DNA from: JADJLQ01 sp044227925 | Lineage (GTDB): Bacteria > Bacteroidota > Bacteroidia > Chitinophagales > Saprospiraceae | NCBI GenBank assembly: GCA_044227925.1 | Contig: JBGAVW010000019.1 | Span: 9,523-73,522 of the forward strand | Reading direction: 5' to 3' | Length of the DNA stretch: 64,000 nt | Shown: in pieces, positions 50,470-59,409 of the stretch | Layout: each line of letters starts with the position of its first letter | How positions within the stretch are numbered: the stretch's first letter is position 1 | Made by a program: the position numbers and the translations under genes | The notes under the pieces: generated by a model | The model's input: the letters and a program-made list of their open reading frames with translations, nothing else | Databases searched by the model: none | Told to the model about the DNA's origin: nothing

Positions 50470-51757
50470 ACTTAACAAAACAAATTTGGATAAAATAAAT
50501 ACCGATATATCATCTCTTACAGATCATCTCTTTCGAAATGAATCCAAAAAGATGACGGCAGTGCTTACCAAAATATTCAGTGCGCATAATATTGAAATGG
50601 CTGAAGATGTGGTACAGGATACATTGATACAAGCCATCAACACCTGGAAATTAAAAGGCATACCAGATCAGCCGAAAGCCTGGCTGTATAGAGTTGCAAA
50701 AAACAAAGCCATAGATATATTACGCAAAAATAAATTTTCAATCAACTACGATTTTACAGGCCAGGATGCATTGCTCAAATCAGAATATACCATGCAACGT
50801 GCGGTAGAGCAATACTGGAGTGAATCGGGAATAGAAGATCATTTACTGCAGATGATGTTTGCTTGTTGTCATCCGGACCTGTCATTAGAAAATCAAATAA
50901 CATTGATTCTAAAATCACTATGTGGTTTTTCTACTTCCGAAGTCGCCAAAGCGTTGCTCAGCAATGAAGAAACCATATCCAAAAGGCTTTATCGCACCAA
51001 AGAATTTTTTAAAGAGCATCAGATAAAATTAGAAGCACCAGGCAGTAATGAAATCTTGACCAGGCTGGAAAGCGTATTAAAGGCTATTTATTTACTATTC
51101 AATGAAGGATATAACTCTACCCATCATGAAAAGCTCATTCGGACCGAATTGATGGAGGAAGCCATGTCCCTGTGTAACATATTGATCCATCACCAACTCA
51201 GTCGGTTGCCTCAGTCATATGCACTGATGTCCCTGATGTGTTTTCACTATGCCCGAAACCAAAGCAGGCTTAATGACGAAGGCGAAATCATATTACTGGA
51301 ATTTCAAGACAGGAAGGTATGGTCCAAAGAGTGGATTGATTTAGCCACAAGTTATTTATCTCAATCATCGACAGGAGATTATATAAGCCAATATCATCTT
51401 GAAGCTTGTATAGCATACGAGCATTGCATAGCTTCTGAATTCAGTAAAACCAATTGGACAGCGATATTGCATTATTACCGTATTTTGCTCCAGGTCAACC
51501 CATCCCCCATCATATATCTAAATTATGCTGCTGCAATATTTAAAGGTGTAGGAGCAAATGAAGCCCTGGTAACATTAAACCAATATACGGATCAGCAAAA
51601 ATGGCAAGGTAACTATATCTATCATAGCTTATTGGGTGAAATATATAAGGAATCCGGCGATTTCGATGCTGCCCGGGTTGCTTTTACTAAAGCCGTCTCT
51701 TTGACACAATCCGAAGCTGAGAAAAAACTGATAAGTAAAAAAATAGCGCTTTTATAA
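50414..51757 (+). CDS. ECF42-type RNA polymerase sigma factor with C-terminal TPR-like extension
   Basis: 447 residues from the ATG at 50414, overlapping the previous gene by 56 bp; a TTG at 50486 would avoid this overlap and starts nearer the conserved part. Sigma region 2 is at ~55-100 (E-D-V-V-Q-D-T-L-I-Q-A-I-N-T-W, P-K-A-W-L-Y-R-V-A-K-N-K-A-I-D), region 4 at ~160-200 (L-C-G-F-S-T-S-E-V-A-K-A-L). Residues ~210-447 form the helical extension of ECF42 (E-S-V-L-K-A-I-Y-L-L-F-N-E-G-Y, G-.-Y-.-.-.-H-L-E-A-C-I-A, N-Y-A-A-A-I). Such factors normally sit beside a YCII/DGPF gene; none is here. Confidence 0.88.
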   Translation: MKDLNGRVRWDSDVYEINELNKTNLDKINTDISSLTDHLFRNESKKMTAVLTKIFSAHNIEMAEDVVQDTLIQAINTWKLKGIPDQPKAWLYRVAKNKAIDILRKNKFSINYDFTGQDALLKSEYTMQRAVEQYWSESGIEDHLLQMMFACCHPDLSLENQITLILKSLCGFSTSEVAKALLSNEETISKRLYRTKEFFKEHQIKLEAPGSNEILTRLESVLKAIYLLFNEGYNSTHHEKLIRTELMEEAMSLCNILIHHQLSRLPQSYALMSLMCFHYARNQSRLNDEGEIILLEFQDRKVWSKEWIDLATSYLSQSSTGDYISQYHLEACIAYEHCIASEFSKTNWTAILHYYRILLQVNPSPIIYLNYAAAIFKGVGANEALVTLNQYTDQQKWQGNYIYHSLLGEIYKESGDFDAARVAFTKAVSLTQSEAEKKLISKKIALL

Positions 51758-51759
51758 AT

Positions 51760-51957
51760 TTAGTTTCCATCTTCTATACTAATGGCACCAGTAGGGCAAA
51801 GATCAGCCGCCTGGGTAACTTTATCCCGTAAGGAGTCATCGGGTTCTTCTATCAATATATACAAAAACCCATCATTTCTTACTTCAAATACTTCAGGACA
51901 AACTTGCATACAAGTTGCTGAAGAAGCACATACATCAAAGTCAACTACTACTCTCAT
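51760..51957 (-). CDS. Single-cluster ferredoxin
   Basis: 65 residues, with cysteines C10, C16, C20 and C54-P and the pattern C-x5-C-x3-C-P-E-V-F ... L-C-P-T-G-A-I. This is the P450-type short ferredoxin arrangement, in which C-x5-C plus C-P bind a [3Fe-4S] or [4Fe-4S] cluster; C20 is extra. Electron carrier; redox partner is not evident nearby. The gene's stop is 3 bp from that of the convergent sigma gene. Confidence 0.88.
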   Translation of the reverse strand: MRVVVDFDVCASSATCMQVCPEVFEVRNDGFLYILIEEPDDSLRDKVTQAADLCPTGAISIEDGN

Positions 51958-51961
51958 AAGA

Positions 51962-52444
51962 TTACATTTTTGCCATTTTAGATTTATAATAATTCTCAGC
52001 TCTCCAGACTATCGGCGCTGCCACACAAAAAATAAGAATGAATACCGCTTTTGTAATTTCCCAGGGATTTTGAAAACTGATGGGGGCCCTCCATGCGGAA
52101 AGTGGTAACACTACCAAATTCATTACTGACCAGATGATAATACCCCAAAGCACCATCACTACTATCGAATGAATTTGAAGCATTTTTAATCTTGGGTACA
52201 ATGTATAAAAAATAAAAGTCCAAATAAAAGCTATAAAAAAATGCAAGAAACCTCCTAAAAAATGCATTTCTGCACCTCCCTCCATAGCTCTTCCCTTTAA
52301 TACTCCTCCAGCAATGTATTTGAGTATATTGACAGGAAACGTTCCGCGGCTCGCCTTAAATGATAAAATGGCTCCAAACAAATCGAGGCTCCCGGCAATT
52401 AATGCAGTGAGTATCACAGAGCTCCAAAAAGCAAGTTTATACAT
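51962..52444 (-). CDS. Hypothetical four-helix membrane protein (YagU-like)
   Basis: 160 residues from the ATG at 52444, before the first hydrophobic helix; an earlier in-frame ATG at 52519 would overlap the amylase gene heavily. Helices at ~5-25, 60-85, 95-115 and 130-150. Pattern A-G-S-L-D-L-F-G-A-I-L (~15-25), L-G-.-.-L-H-F-F-I-A-F-I-W-T-F-I-F-Y (~64-81) and W-G-I-I-I-W-.-V-M-N-L-V-V-L-P-L-S (~98-114) recalls DUF1440/YagU-like proteins. Function unknown. Lies 4 bp from the ferredoxin gene, same strand. Confidence 0.65.
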   Translation of the reverse strand: MYKLAFWSSVILTALIAGSLDLFGAILSFKASRGTFPVNILKYIAGGVLKGRAMEGGAEMHFLGGFLHFFIAFIWTFIFYTLYPRLKMLQIHSIVVMVLWGIIIWSVMNLVVLPLSAWRAPISFQNPWEITKAVFILIFCVAAPIVWRAENYYKSKMAKM

Positions 52445-52484
52445 ATTTGATAAAGGATATAAATTTATACCAATATTCCTGATT

Positions 52485-54296
52485 ATGCGATGTATTATTC
52501 TTTTTCTTTTTTCTATCACCGGATTATGTGGTCAAGATGTAAGGATTGAACCTCCTTCCTGGTGGATCGGAATGAAGGACACCAAACTTCAATTAATGAT
52601 CCACAGCGTGCACCTATCAAACGCTAAAATCTCTATTCAAAAACCCGGTGTAAAATTGGTCAAAATCCATAAGTCGGAAAGTCCTAATTATTTATTTTTA
52701 GACCTGCTTGTACTCCCGGGTACCATTCCCGGTGACCTAATTATTAATATCGGTAATAAATCAATAAAGTATCCATTGTATGGGAGGGAATTAGGGTCGG
52801 CCACCAGAAAAGGATTTGACCATAGTGATATCATCTATCTGATTACTCCTGACCGGTTTGCCAATGGAGATCCATCGAATGACAACCTGCAGGAAATGAT
52901 CGAACAAGCTAATCGAAAAAACAGAGGAGGCCGACATGGAGGTGATATACAAGGAATATCAGCTCATCTGGATTATATAAAAGAGATGGGATTTACCACA
53001 TTATGGAGCATGCCTTTATTGGAAAACAACCTGGCTACCTATACCTACCATGGCTATGCCATTAGTGATTTTTATAAAACCGATCCCAGGTTTGGAACAA
53101 ACGAACAATTCAAAGCACTCTGCTTACAAGCCAAATCCAAGGGAATTAAAACCATAATGGATATCGTACTCAATCATTGCGGCAGCGGTCATTGGTGGAT
53201 GAAAGACATCCCATTCAAAGATTGGATCAACTATGGAGGAAACTACATCAATACCAATCACCGCCGGGAAGCCAATCAGGACATACACGCCAGCACTTAT
53301 GATAAAGAAAAAATGCAAGCCGGTTGGTTTGTAGAGACCATGCCTGATATGAATACCCGAAATCCATACCTGGCTACCTATTTAATTCAAAATACGATCT
53401 GGTGGATAGAATATGCTCATCTGGCTGGATTGCGGATAGATACCTATCCCTATGTAGATAAAACTTTTTCTTCCAGATGGTCCAAAGCGGTATTACATGA
53501 ATATCCCCATTTGAATATGGTAGGTGAGGAGTGGTCTTACAATCCTAATATAGTATCCTATTGGCAAAAAGGGGGTAAAAACAAAGATGGTTATACTTCC
53601 AGTCTCAAATCCTTATTTGATTTTCCAATGCAAAGTGCTTTAGTAAATGGACTGAATGAAAAAGAAACATTCAATGATGGCCTGATCAAAATATATCAAA
53701 CACTGGCAAATGATTTTGTATATCCAGACGCTAACAACCTGGTGATCATGACGGATAATCATGATATGTCCAGATTTTATACCCAGGTGGGTGAAAATTT
53801 TAATCGATGGAAACAAGGTATGGTACTGCTGATGACTATGCGGGGGATACCCCAGGTATACTATGGCACAGAGGTTTTAATAACCAATCCCCTCTCTGAT
53901 GATCATGGTGAGATCCGTGCTGATATGCCCGGCGGTTGGCCCGGGGATACCAAAAATGTATTTACTCAAATCGGATTAAATGATAAGGAAAAAGAAGCAC
54001 TCGAATTTACCAAACAATTATGTAATCTCAGAATCACTACACCCGCATTACAAAAAGGTAAACTCATACATTTTGCAGCGGAAAATGGAGTCTATGTTTA
54101 TTTTCGGTTACTCAATGAAGAAAAATACATGATTGTGATCAATAAAAACAATAAGGAAGTCACACTGGATCAGGTAAAATATAATGAAGTAATAAATTCA
54201 GCTTCTTATTTTATAAATGTACTGGATGGTAAAACAGAAAAAATGGAAGAGGCAATGAAAATAAATGGGGATGGATATAAAGTATTAAAGTTTTAA
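52485..54296 (+). CDS. GH13 alpha-amylase, cyclomaltodextrinase/neopullulanase type (SusA-like)
   Basis: 603 residues from the ATG at 52485, which opens a clean signal peptide (I-I-L-F-L-F-S-I-T-G-L-C-G). Residues ~20-110 are the cyclomaltodextrinase N-terminal beta domain (E-P-P-S-W-W-I-G-M-K). The GH13 barrel has D-I-V-L-N-H-C (region I), G-L-R-I-D-T-Y (nucleophile D319), G-E-E-W-S (acid/base E348) and T-D-N-H-D-M (~424-429). It should hydrolyse alpha-1,4-glucans in the periplasm. No SusCD pair is next to it. Confidence 0.92.
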   Translation: MRCIILFLFSITGLCGQDVRIEPPSWWIGMKDTKLQLMIHSVHLSNAKISIQKPGVKLVKIHKSESPNYLFLDLLVLPGTIPGDLIINIGNKSIKYPLYGRELGSATRKGFDHSDIIYLITPDRFANGDPSNDNLQEMIEQANRKNRGGRHGGDIQGISAHLDYIKEMGFTTLWSMPLLENNLATYTYHGYAISDFYKTDPRFGTNEQFKALCLQAKSKGIKTIMDIVLNHCGSGHWWMKDIPFKDWINYGGNYINTNHRREANQDIHASTYDKEKMQAGWFVETMPDMNTRNPYLATYLIQNTIWWIEYAHLAGLRIDTYPYVDKTFSSRWSKAVLHEYPHLNMVGEEWSYNPNIVSYWQKGGKNKDGYTSSLKSLFDFPMQSALVNGLNEKETFNDGLIKIYQTLANDFVYPDANNLVIMTDNHDMSRFYTQVGENFNRWKQGMVLLMTMRGIPQVYYGTEVLITNPLSDDHGEIRADMPGGWPGDTKNVFTQIGLNDKEKEALEFTKQLCNLRITTPALQKGKLIHFAAENGVYVYFRLLNEEKYMIVINKNNKEVTLDQVKYNEVINSASYFINVLDGKTEKMEEAMKINGDGYKVLKF

Positions 54297-54483
54297 ATAA
54301 AAATACCCTGGCTTAGATTGCTCAAATGAATTGATTATTGTATTGTAGTTTAATCTGTTGAACCCATGAATGTTGAGATCTACTCCAAAAGTGTAAAATC
54401 AACTTTTTATTTCCCCTTATAGGTTAAACAGAGGTATAAAGAGCCATACGGAGTTTAATTAATTTAACTAACCCATCATCATC

Positions 54484-57400
54484 CTATAGTCCATCCTTAA
54501 ATTTAAACTCAAATAAGTTGGGTACACAAACCGCACTATTATTATTGGCATCATCTGCAACATACACAAAATAGATATCGTGCATATCCCTTACCAGTGA
54601 CAATTCAGCTAATGCTGTATATGATTTAGGATTGGTTTGTACATCAGATGGAGTAAGGGATATTTCGGCTAGTTTTTTCCCTTTTTCCGGATCATCTATC
54701 CATATTTGCAATTTACCACTGTGTGATGCAATGTATGTAATCTCTATGCCTTTGAGGTCTTTAAAATCAATCTGTTTATAACCAATATGATTTTTATTAT
54801 TAACTACAATGACTTTGCCGATGGGGGGAGGCGCATCGAATATGGAAATGCCTTTTGACCTGATATCCGATTCCATTGGTGAAAGGGCAGCATTCTTGAG
54901 AGTGATCATATCCTGATTGGATAGGGGGGCTACCCCATTATATCCCTTATCAGTATATCCGGCAGAAATTACATAGGACCCTTTACCGGTCTCTTTTACT
55001 TCAGCTATACCATTTAACAGGTTGGATATAGCAGCAGTATTTGCATTTCCTTTATCTCCAGCCAATGAAAGTATGTATCTCACCATTTGATTTACCTCTC
55101 CTTCGCTCAGTTGTGGATGAGCAGCCATAGCACGCTCGCCCCATACTCCACTACCCCCTTTTAGGATTTTTTCCGCTAATACTTTTTCAACGCCCGGTTT
55201 ACCAGCATATTTTTCGGCTACCAGTCTATACGCTGGGCCATTGATATCTTTATCATTTGCATGGCACGTTTTACAATCTGATTTTTCTATTAATAATCTT
55301 CCGGCTTCATTGGGCGAAGCATTCATGCCGGCCAGGTGACCAACCGCTTCCAGTTTGGCCAGATCTTTACCTTCCTGTACAAAGGCCGAGGTGATTCTTA
55401 TATTCTGACTATTCAGGGCACCTGATTCTCCGCTGCCATCTTCTTTGTCGGAGATAGAGATACTGTAAGGTATTTTCCTTCCGGGCCAGAAAAAGCTCTT
55501 GTTTCCAAATATTTCTATTTTCACTTCAGGAATTTCATTTCCTACCTGCAATTTGGTATTGGATGAAGCGGTGTTTTTACCGTCACTTACTTGCAGGCTC
55601 AGATCATATATTCCGGGAGATCCGATATCTATCTTTGCTTTTGATCCAGTTGCCTTTTGTACACCATTGAGCAACCAGGTATAGCTAAGATCATCTTTAT
55701 CTGCATCTGCGGAACCACTGGCATCTGCATTTACAGAAAGCGGGGCCCCACCAATGGATTTATCAACTGTAAAAGAGGCAACGGGTTTTCTATTGCCGCT
55801 ATTAAAATCAATTTTAAATAACTCGGCATCCTGGTTTCTTGCAAACCAGGTAGTACCATAATTTAATACATATAATGAACCATCCGGACCAAACATCATA
55901 TCCATTGGATTGGCAAATGTGGTATTGGGCATAAACGAATCAAACTTTACAAATTGATTCTGCTTATCCAGAGTCACTATATAGATCCATCGGCGCATCC
56001 ATTCATATATAAATAATTTACCTTCAAAATAGGAAGGAAATAAATTAGTTGCATGCGGATATTCTTCTTTATAAAACACAGGGCCAGCCATCGGGTTTTT
56101 ACCACCTGTCGCAACAAATGGAAATTCTTTTGAAGCATCATACGAATACCATAATGGTGGTGCTTTATACGGTGGCAGTACATCCATACCCGTATTATTG
56201 GGTGAATTATTTACAATATGATTGGGATCAAATTTGGGCCCGCTGGTTTTGGTTGCGAAATCATAATCATTATAAGCATGAGCATTGCCTCTGATATAAG
56301 GCCATCCAAAGAATCCTCCTCCTATGCCAGCCTGACCTATAAAATCATATCCTTTTGGTCCGCGGCCTACACTATCCTTGCCAGCATCCGGGCCAACATC
56401 TCCCCAATGTACCAGGTTTCTTTTGGCATCAACAGAAAACCGGAATGGATTGCGACATCCCATTACAAATATTTCTGGCCTGGTTTTGGGAGTACCCGGC
56501 TTAAATAAATTACCCTCCGGAATCGAATAGGTAGCATCGGGATTGATCTTAATCCTTAAAATTTTACCTCGTAAATCATTGGTATTGCCGGAAGACTTTT
56601 GAGCATCCCATGGCATGCGACCCTCTCTTTCATCTATTGGTGCAAAACCATCAGAAGCAAATGGATTAGTATTATCACCTACAGAAATATAAAACAAACC
56701 GTCTTTGCCAAAGCGGATATAGCCTGCACTATGGCAACATTCCTGACGCTGTACCGGTATAGTAAGTATTATTTTTTCACTTGCCGTATCCAGGGTTTTA
56801 TTTTTAAATACAAATCGGGAAACACGCTGAATGGATTCCGTGATCGGTGGAGAGTAAAATAAATAGATGTAATTATTCAATTCATACTGCGGATCCAATG
56901 CTACACCAAGCAATCCATCTTCATGCACGGTATGAACTTTCTTTTGAGCAATGTACTCAATTAATCCGGTTGCAGGATTGTACATTTTTATAGCTCCTTT
57001 TCTTTCTACGATGATTACGGAGCCATCTTTAAAGACATCCATAGCCATGGGCTCGTTGAGATTGCTGGCCAATACCTTTTTTTCAAATCGATCTTCATCG
57101 GGCATATCCAGAGTCATTGCCTTAGAGTAATCCAACGCCTTATGATCCATAGCATACTGTATTCCACCCAATACATGTTTTAAAAACCCTTCTTCTATAT
57201 ATGAGCTATCGGTATGTCCCAGCCCGGTATAAAACGCCTTGCCACCATCGTATTCATGATACCAGGCAATGGGGTGTTTGTTTTCCATATTGCCTCCTTC
57301 ATAGCTGGTTTCATCCAATGATGCGATAATTTTGAGGTCGGGTTGTACATCGCGATAGTTATACCATTCATCCCAGCGTGTCCATTCAGCAGGAAGATGC

Positions 57401-57864
57401 TTACAACCCAAATGTCCGTCGCAGCTCACCTTGATTTTTGCATTTTGTTGTTTGGGATGAGAATCAAAATAGCCTCCCACCAATTTGCCGTACCAGGGCC
57501 ATCCATATTCTGTATCTGCAGCGGCATGGACCCCTACGAATCCACCGCCTGCCTGTATATACCTCATAAACGCAGCTTCCTGATTGGCATTGAAAATATC
57601 CCCTGTAGTACTGAGAAATAAAACGGCAGCATATTTTTTCAAAGATTCATCTGTAAAAAGCTTGGGATCTTCTGAAATAGTTACATTAAAACCATTTTCT
57701 TTCCCTAGTTTTTGAATTGCAGCATGACCTTTTTCTATGGAAGTATGCCTGTACCCTTTGGTATGAGAAAAAACCAATAGCTCCTTACCGGCCGAAGAAT
57801 TACAAGACTGGTAGAAAGGGGTGGAAAATAGAATGAATAATAGTACTAAAGTAATGAATCGCAT
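54484..57864 (-). CDS. Multidomain ThuA / PQQ-dependent sugar dehydrogenase / PKD / cytochrome c protein
   Basis: 1126 residues, probably a lipoprotein (Cys21 after F-Y-Q-S). Residues ~25-240 are a ThuA-like domain (G-Y-R-H-T-S-I-E-K-G, G-V-H-A-A-A-D-T). ~250-650 are a PQQ-dependent glucose/sorbosone dehydrogenase beta-propeller (P-M-A-M-D-V, E-D-G-L-L-G-V-A-L-D-P). ~655-745 look like a PKD domain (A-D-A-S-G-S-A-D, Y-T-W-L-L-N-G). At ~860-915 is a cytochrome c (C-K-T-C-H; Met ligand region G-E-R-A-M-A-A-H). A C-terminal CBM6-like domain (~985-1126) ends the chain. Electrons from sugar oxidation may pass directly to the fused heme (inference). Confidence 0.85.
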   Translation of the reverse strand: MRFITLVLLFILFSTPFYQSCNSSAGKELLVFSHTKGYRHTSIEKGHAAIQKLGKENGFNVTISEDPKLFTDESLKKYAAVLFLSTTGDIFNANQEAAFMRYIQAGGGFVGVHAAADTEYGWPWYGKLVGGYFDSHPKQQNAKIKVSCDGHLGCKHLPAEWTRWDEWYNYRDVQPDLKIIASLDETSYEGGNMENKHPIAWYHEYDGGKAFYTGLGHTDSSYIEEGFLKHVLGGIQYAMDHKALDYSKAMTLDMPDEDRFEKKVLASNLNEPMAMDVFKDGSVIIVERKGAIKMYNPATGLIEYIAQKKVHTVHEDGLLGVALDPQYELNNYIYLFYSPPITESIQRVSRFVFKNKTLDTASEKIILTIPVQRQECCHSAGYIRFGKDGLFYISVGDNTNPFASDGFAPIDEREGRMPWDAQKSSGNTNDLRGKILRIKINPDATYSIPEGNLFKPGTPKTRPEIFVMGCRNPFRFSVDAKRNLVHWGDVGPDAGKDSVGRGPKGYDFIGQAGIGGGFFGWPYIRGNAHAYNDYDFATKTSGPKFDPNHIVNNSPNNTGMDVLPPYKAPPLWYSYDASKEFPFVATGGKNPMAGPVFYKEEYPHATNLFPSYFEGKLFIYEWMRRWIYIVTLDKQNQFVKFDSFMPNTTFANPMDMMFGPDGSLYVLNYGTTWFARNQDAELFKIDFNSGNRKPVASFTVDKSIGGAPLSVNADASGSADADKDDLSYTWLLNGVQKATGSKAKIDIGSPGIYDLSLQVSDGKNTASSNTKLQVGNEIPEVKIEIFGNKSFFWPGRKIPYSISISDKEDGSGESGALNSQNIRITSAFVQEGKDLAKLEAVGHLAGMNASPNEAGRLLIEKSDCKTCHANDKDINGPAYRLVAEKYAGKPGVEKVLAEKILKGGSGVWGERAMAAHPQLSEGEVNQMVRYILSLAGDKGNANTAAISNLLNGIAEVKETGKGSYVISAGYTDKGYNGVAPLSNQDMITLKNAALSPMESDIRSKGISIFDAPPPIGKVIVVNNKNHIGYKQIDFKDLKGIEITYIASHSGKLQIWIDDPEKGKKLAEISLTPSDVQTNPKSYTALAELSLVRDMHDIYFVYVADDANNNSAVCVPNLFEFKFKDGL

Positions 57865-58112
57865 CTAAGTGAATTTTATTTCTAAGATCGCGAAAATAAC
57901 GCTTTTTCATCGGTTAGATGGAAGATGAATTTGTATAAAGATAATCTATTGAATTGTAAAGAGTAAAAAGCTTGCCCCAAGGCGATGTAACACCTTATAT
58001 CAGACTAAATAACGAAATAGATTTTATGCTAGAAATTTACCCAATCGTATTACACATTTACCTTTAAATAGGTTTTACAGCCTGTTGGGAGATATTGAAA
58101 ATGAAATTAAGC

Positions 58113-58397
58113 TTACGCTACCTTTCTTACTTCAGCAAGATAAGTCATTCCTTGTATACCTAATACAGAGTTAGGGGCATTGATATGTAATGTGCGTGTT
58201 TCGCATACGGCTAATTCTGATTTTATTACCCATCCGGTGCACTGCTTAGATATCACATATGCCCAATTGCCAACTTCTTTTATTACACCCATCCAAACGC
58301 CCGGAGTAATGGTTTTGAGCACGGGTGAATCACTCTCAGGACTGGCATGTACTGCCGCCTGGATAGATACTGCATGCCATAATATTTTATTCATCAT
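58113..58397 (-). CDS. Small SH3-like domain protein (uncertain)
   Basis: 94 residues. The middle (~18-60) follows the bacterial SH3b pattern: A-S-P-E-S-D-S-P-V-L-.-T-I-.-P-G, W-.-G-V-I-K-E-V-G-N-W-A-Y-V-I-S, T-G-W-V-I-K. There is no signal peptide and the last third lacks matches. It could be a small ligand-binding domain or a fragment of a longer protein. Flanked by 248 bp and 280 bp of non-coding DNA with no clear signals. Confidence 0.5.
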   Translation of the reverse strand: MMNKILWHAVSIQAAVHASPESDSPVLKTITPGVWMGVIKEVGNWAYVISKQCTGWVIKSELAVCETRTLHINAPNSVLGIQGMTYLAEVRKVA

Positions 58398-58677
58398 TCT
58401 CTTTATTTAGTGTAAAGAATCAACCAAATGTCACCCAATTTTTATAGTTAACGTTCGCCAATTAGACTAATATTTGATTTCAGACGATCATTAACAGAAA
58501 AATTAACCTTCCGATTATAAAGCTTACCTGGTATTGTCTAAACTAACGATATAATAGATGCCTTGGTTTGTCAAAAGGTTGCATTTTTGTGTATTAACAA
58601 ATTGTGAACAGATATTACAGTAAAAGAATTATAAGGGCATTTCAAACGACAATTAGGCATACTTCGTCTACTAAGGC

Positions 58678-59355
58678 ATGAAATCCTTTCTATTTGTATT
58701 TTTACTGTGTGGCCTTTTTTTCATTATTTCCTGCGACAAAGAAAACATTGATCCCGGTGTTATACCCGGAAACAACGCTGTATTATTAGGAGACCTGAAA
58801 GTTGGGCAAAAGTCATATTATGCTGCCTATACCAGTCAATGTGAAGATTTAACCGGCTCTTTTCAATGGACCGGAGATACTTTGGTGGTAGAAGTAGTTC
58901 ATTTCCAAGACGATATTGCTCTTAAAGAATACCTTACACCGGGTTCGAAAAACGCACAGGGTTCAAGGGAATATTTTCAAAAAATCAATTCGCTGAATAA
59001 TGATTATATCGCCATACCGGATCATCAATCATCGAATTTGTTTAATTTTTTTGGTAGTGATAGTATCCTTTTAAAACCGAAATCCCGACCGGCCATGGTA
59101 CAAAATTCCTGTGTTATAAAATTTAATGGGGCGACATTTACCGGTAATGAAATTGGGAGTATAGAGCGTTTTACAATTGGACCTGTAAGCTTAAAAAACA
59201 AGACTGTAGTCTCTTGTGTACCCACCATTTTAAATTTAGATGCCTACTTGTTTTATGACGAAAATCAATTGTACCTGAGCCATCAGGCCGTGCGAACTGA
59301 ATTTAATGGAGTGATTTCGCCCACTACTATTACCGGATGGAGGCTAATAGAATAA
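58678..59355 (+). CDS. Hypothetical lipoprotein
   Basis: 225 residues with a lipobox I-I-S-C (Cys19). The mature part is beta-rich (K-V-G-Q-K-S-Y-Y-A-A-Y-T, F-Q-W-T-G-D-T-L-V-V-E-V-V). I do not recognise a family. Two cysteines (E-D-L-T region and V-V-S-C-V) may form a disulfide. It is read convergently toward the sulfatase gene at 59410. About 280 bp before it contain no further gene. Confidence 0.65.
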   Translation: MKSFLFVFLLCGLFFIISCDKENIDPGVIPGNNAVLLGDLKVGQKSYYAAYTSQCEDLTGSFQWTGDTLVVEVVHFQDDIALKEYLTPGSKNAQGSREYFQKINSLNNDYIAIPDHQSSNLFNFFGSDSILLKPKSRPAMVQNSCVIKFNGATFTGNEIGSIERFTIGPVSLKNKTVVSCVPTILNLDAYLFYDENQLYLSHQAVRTEFNGVISPTTITGWRLIE

Positions 59356-59409
59356 AAGTGAAGTCTCCAATGTTAATCATTTTTAATCACTGTATTGCCC
59401 CAATGGAGT

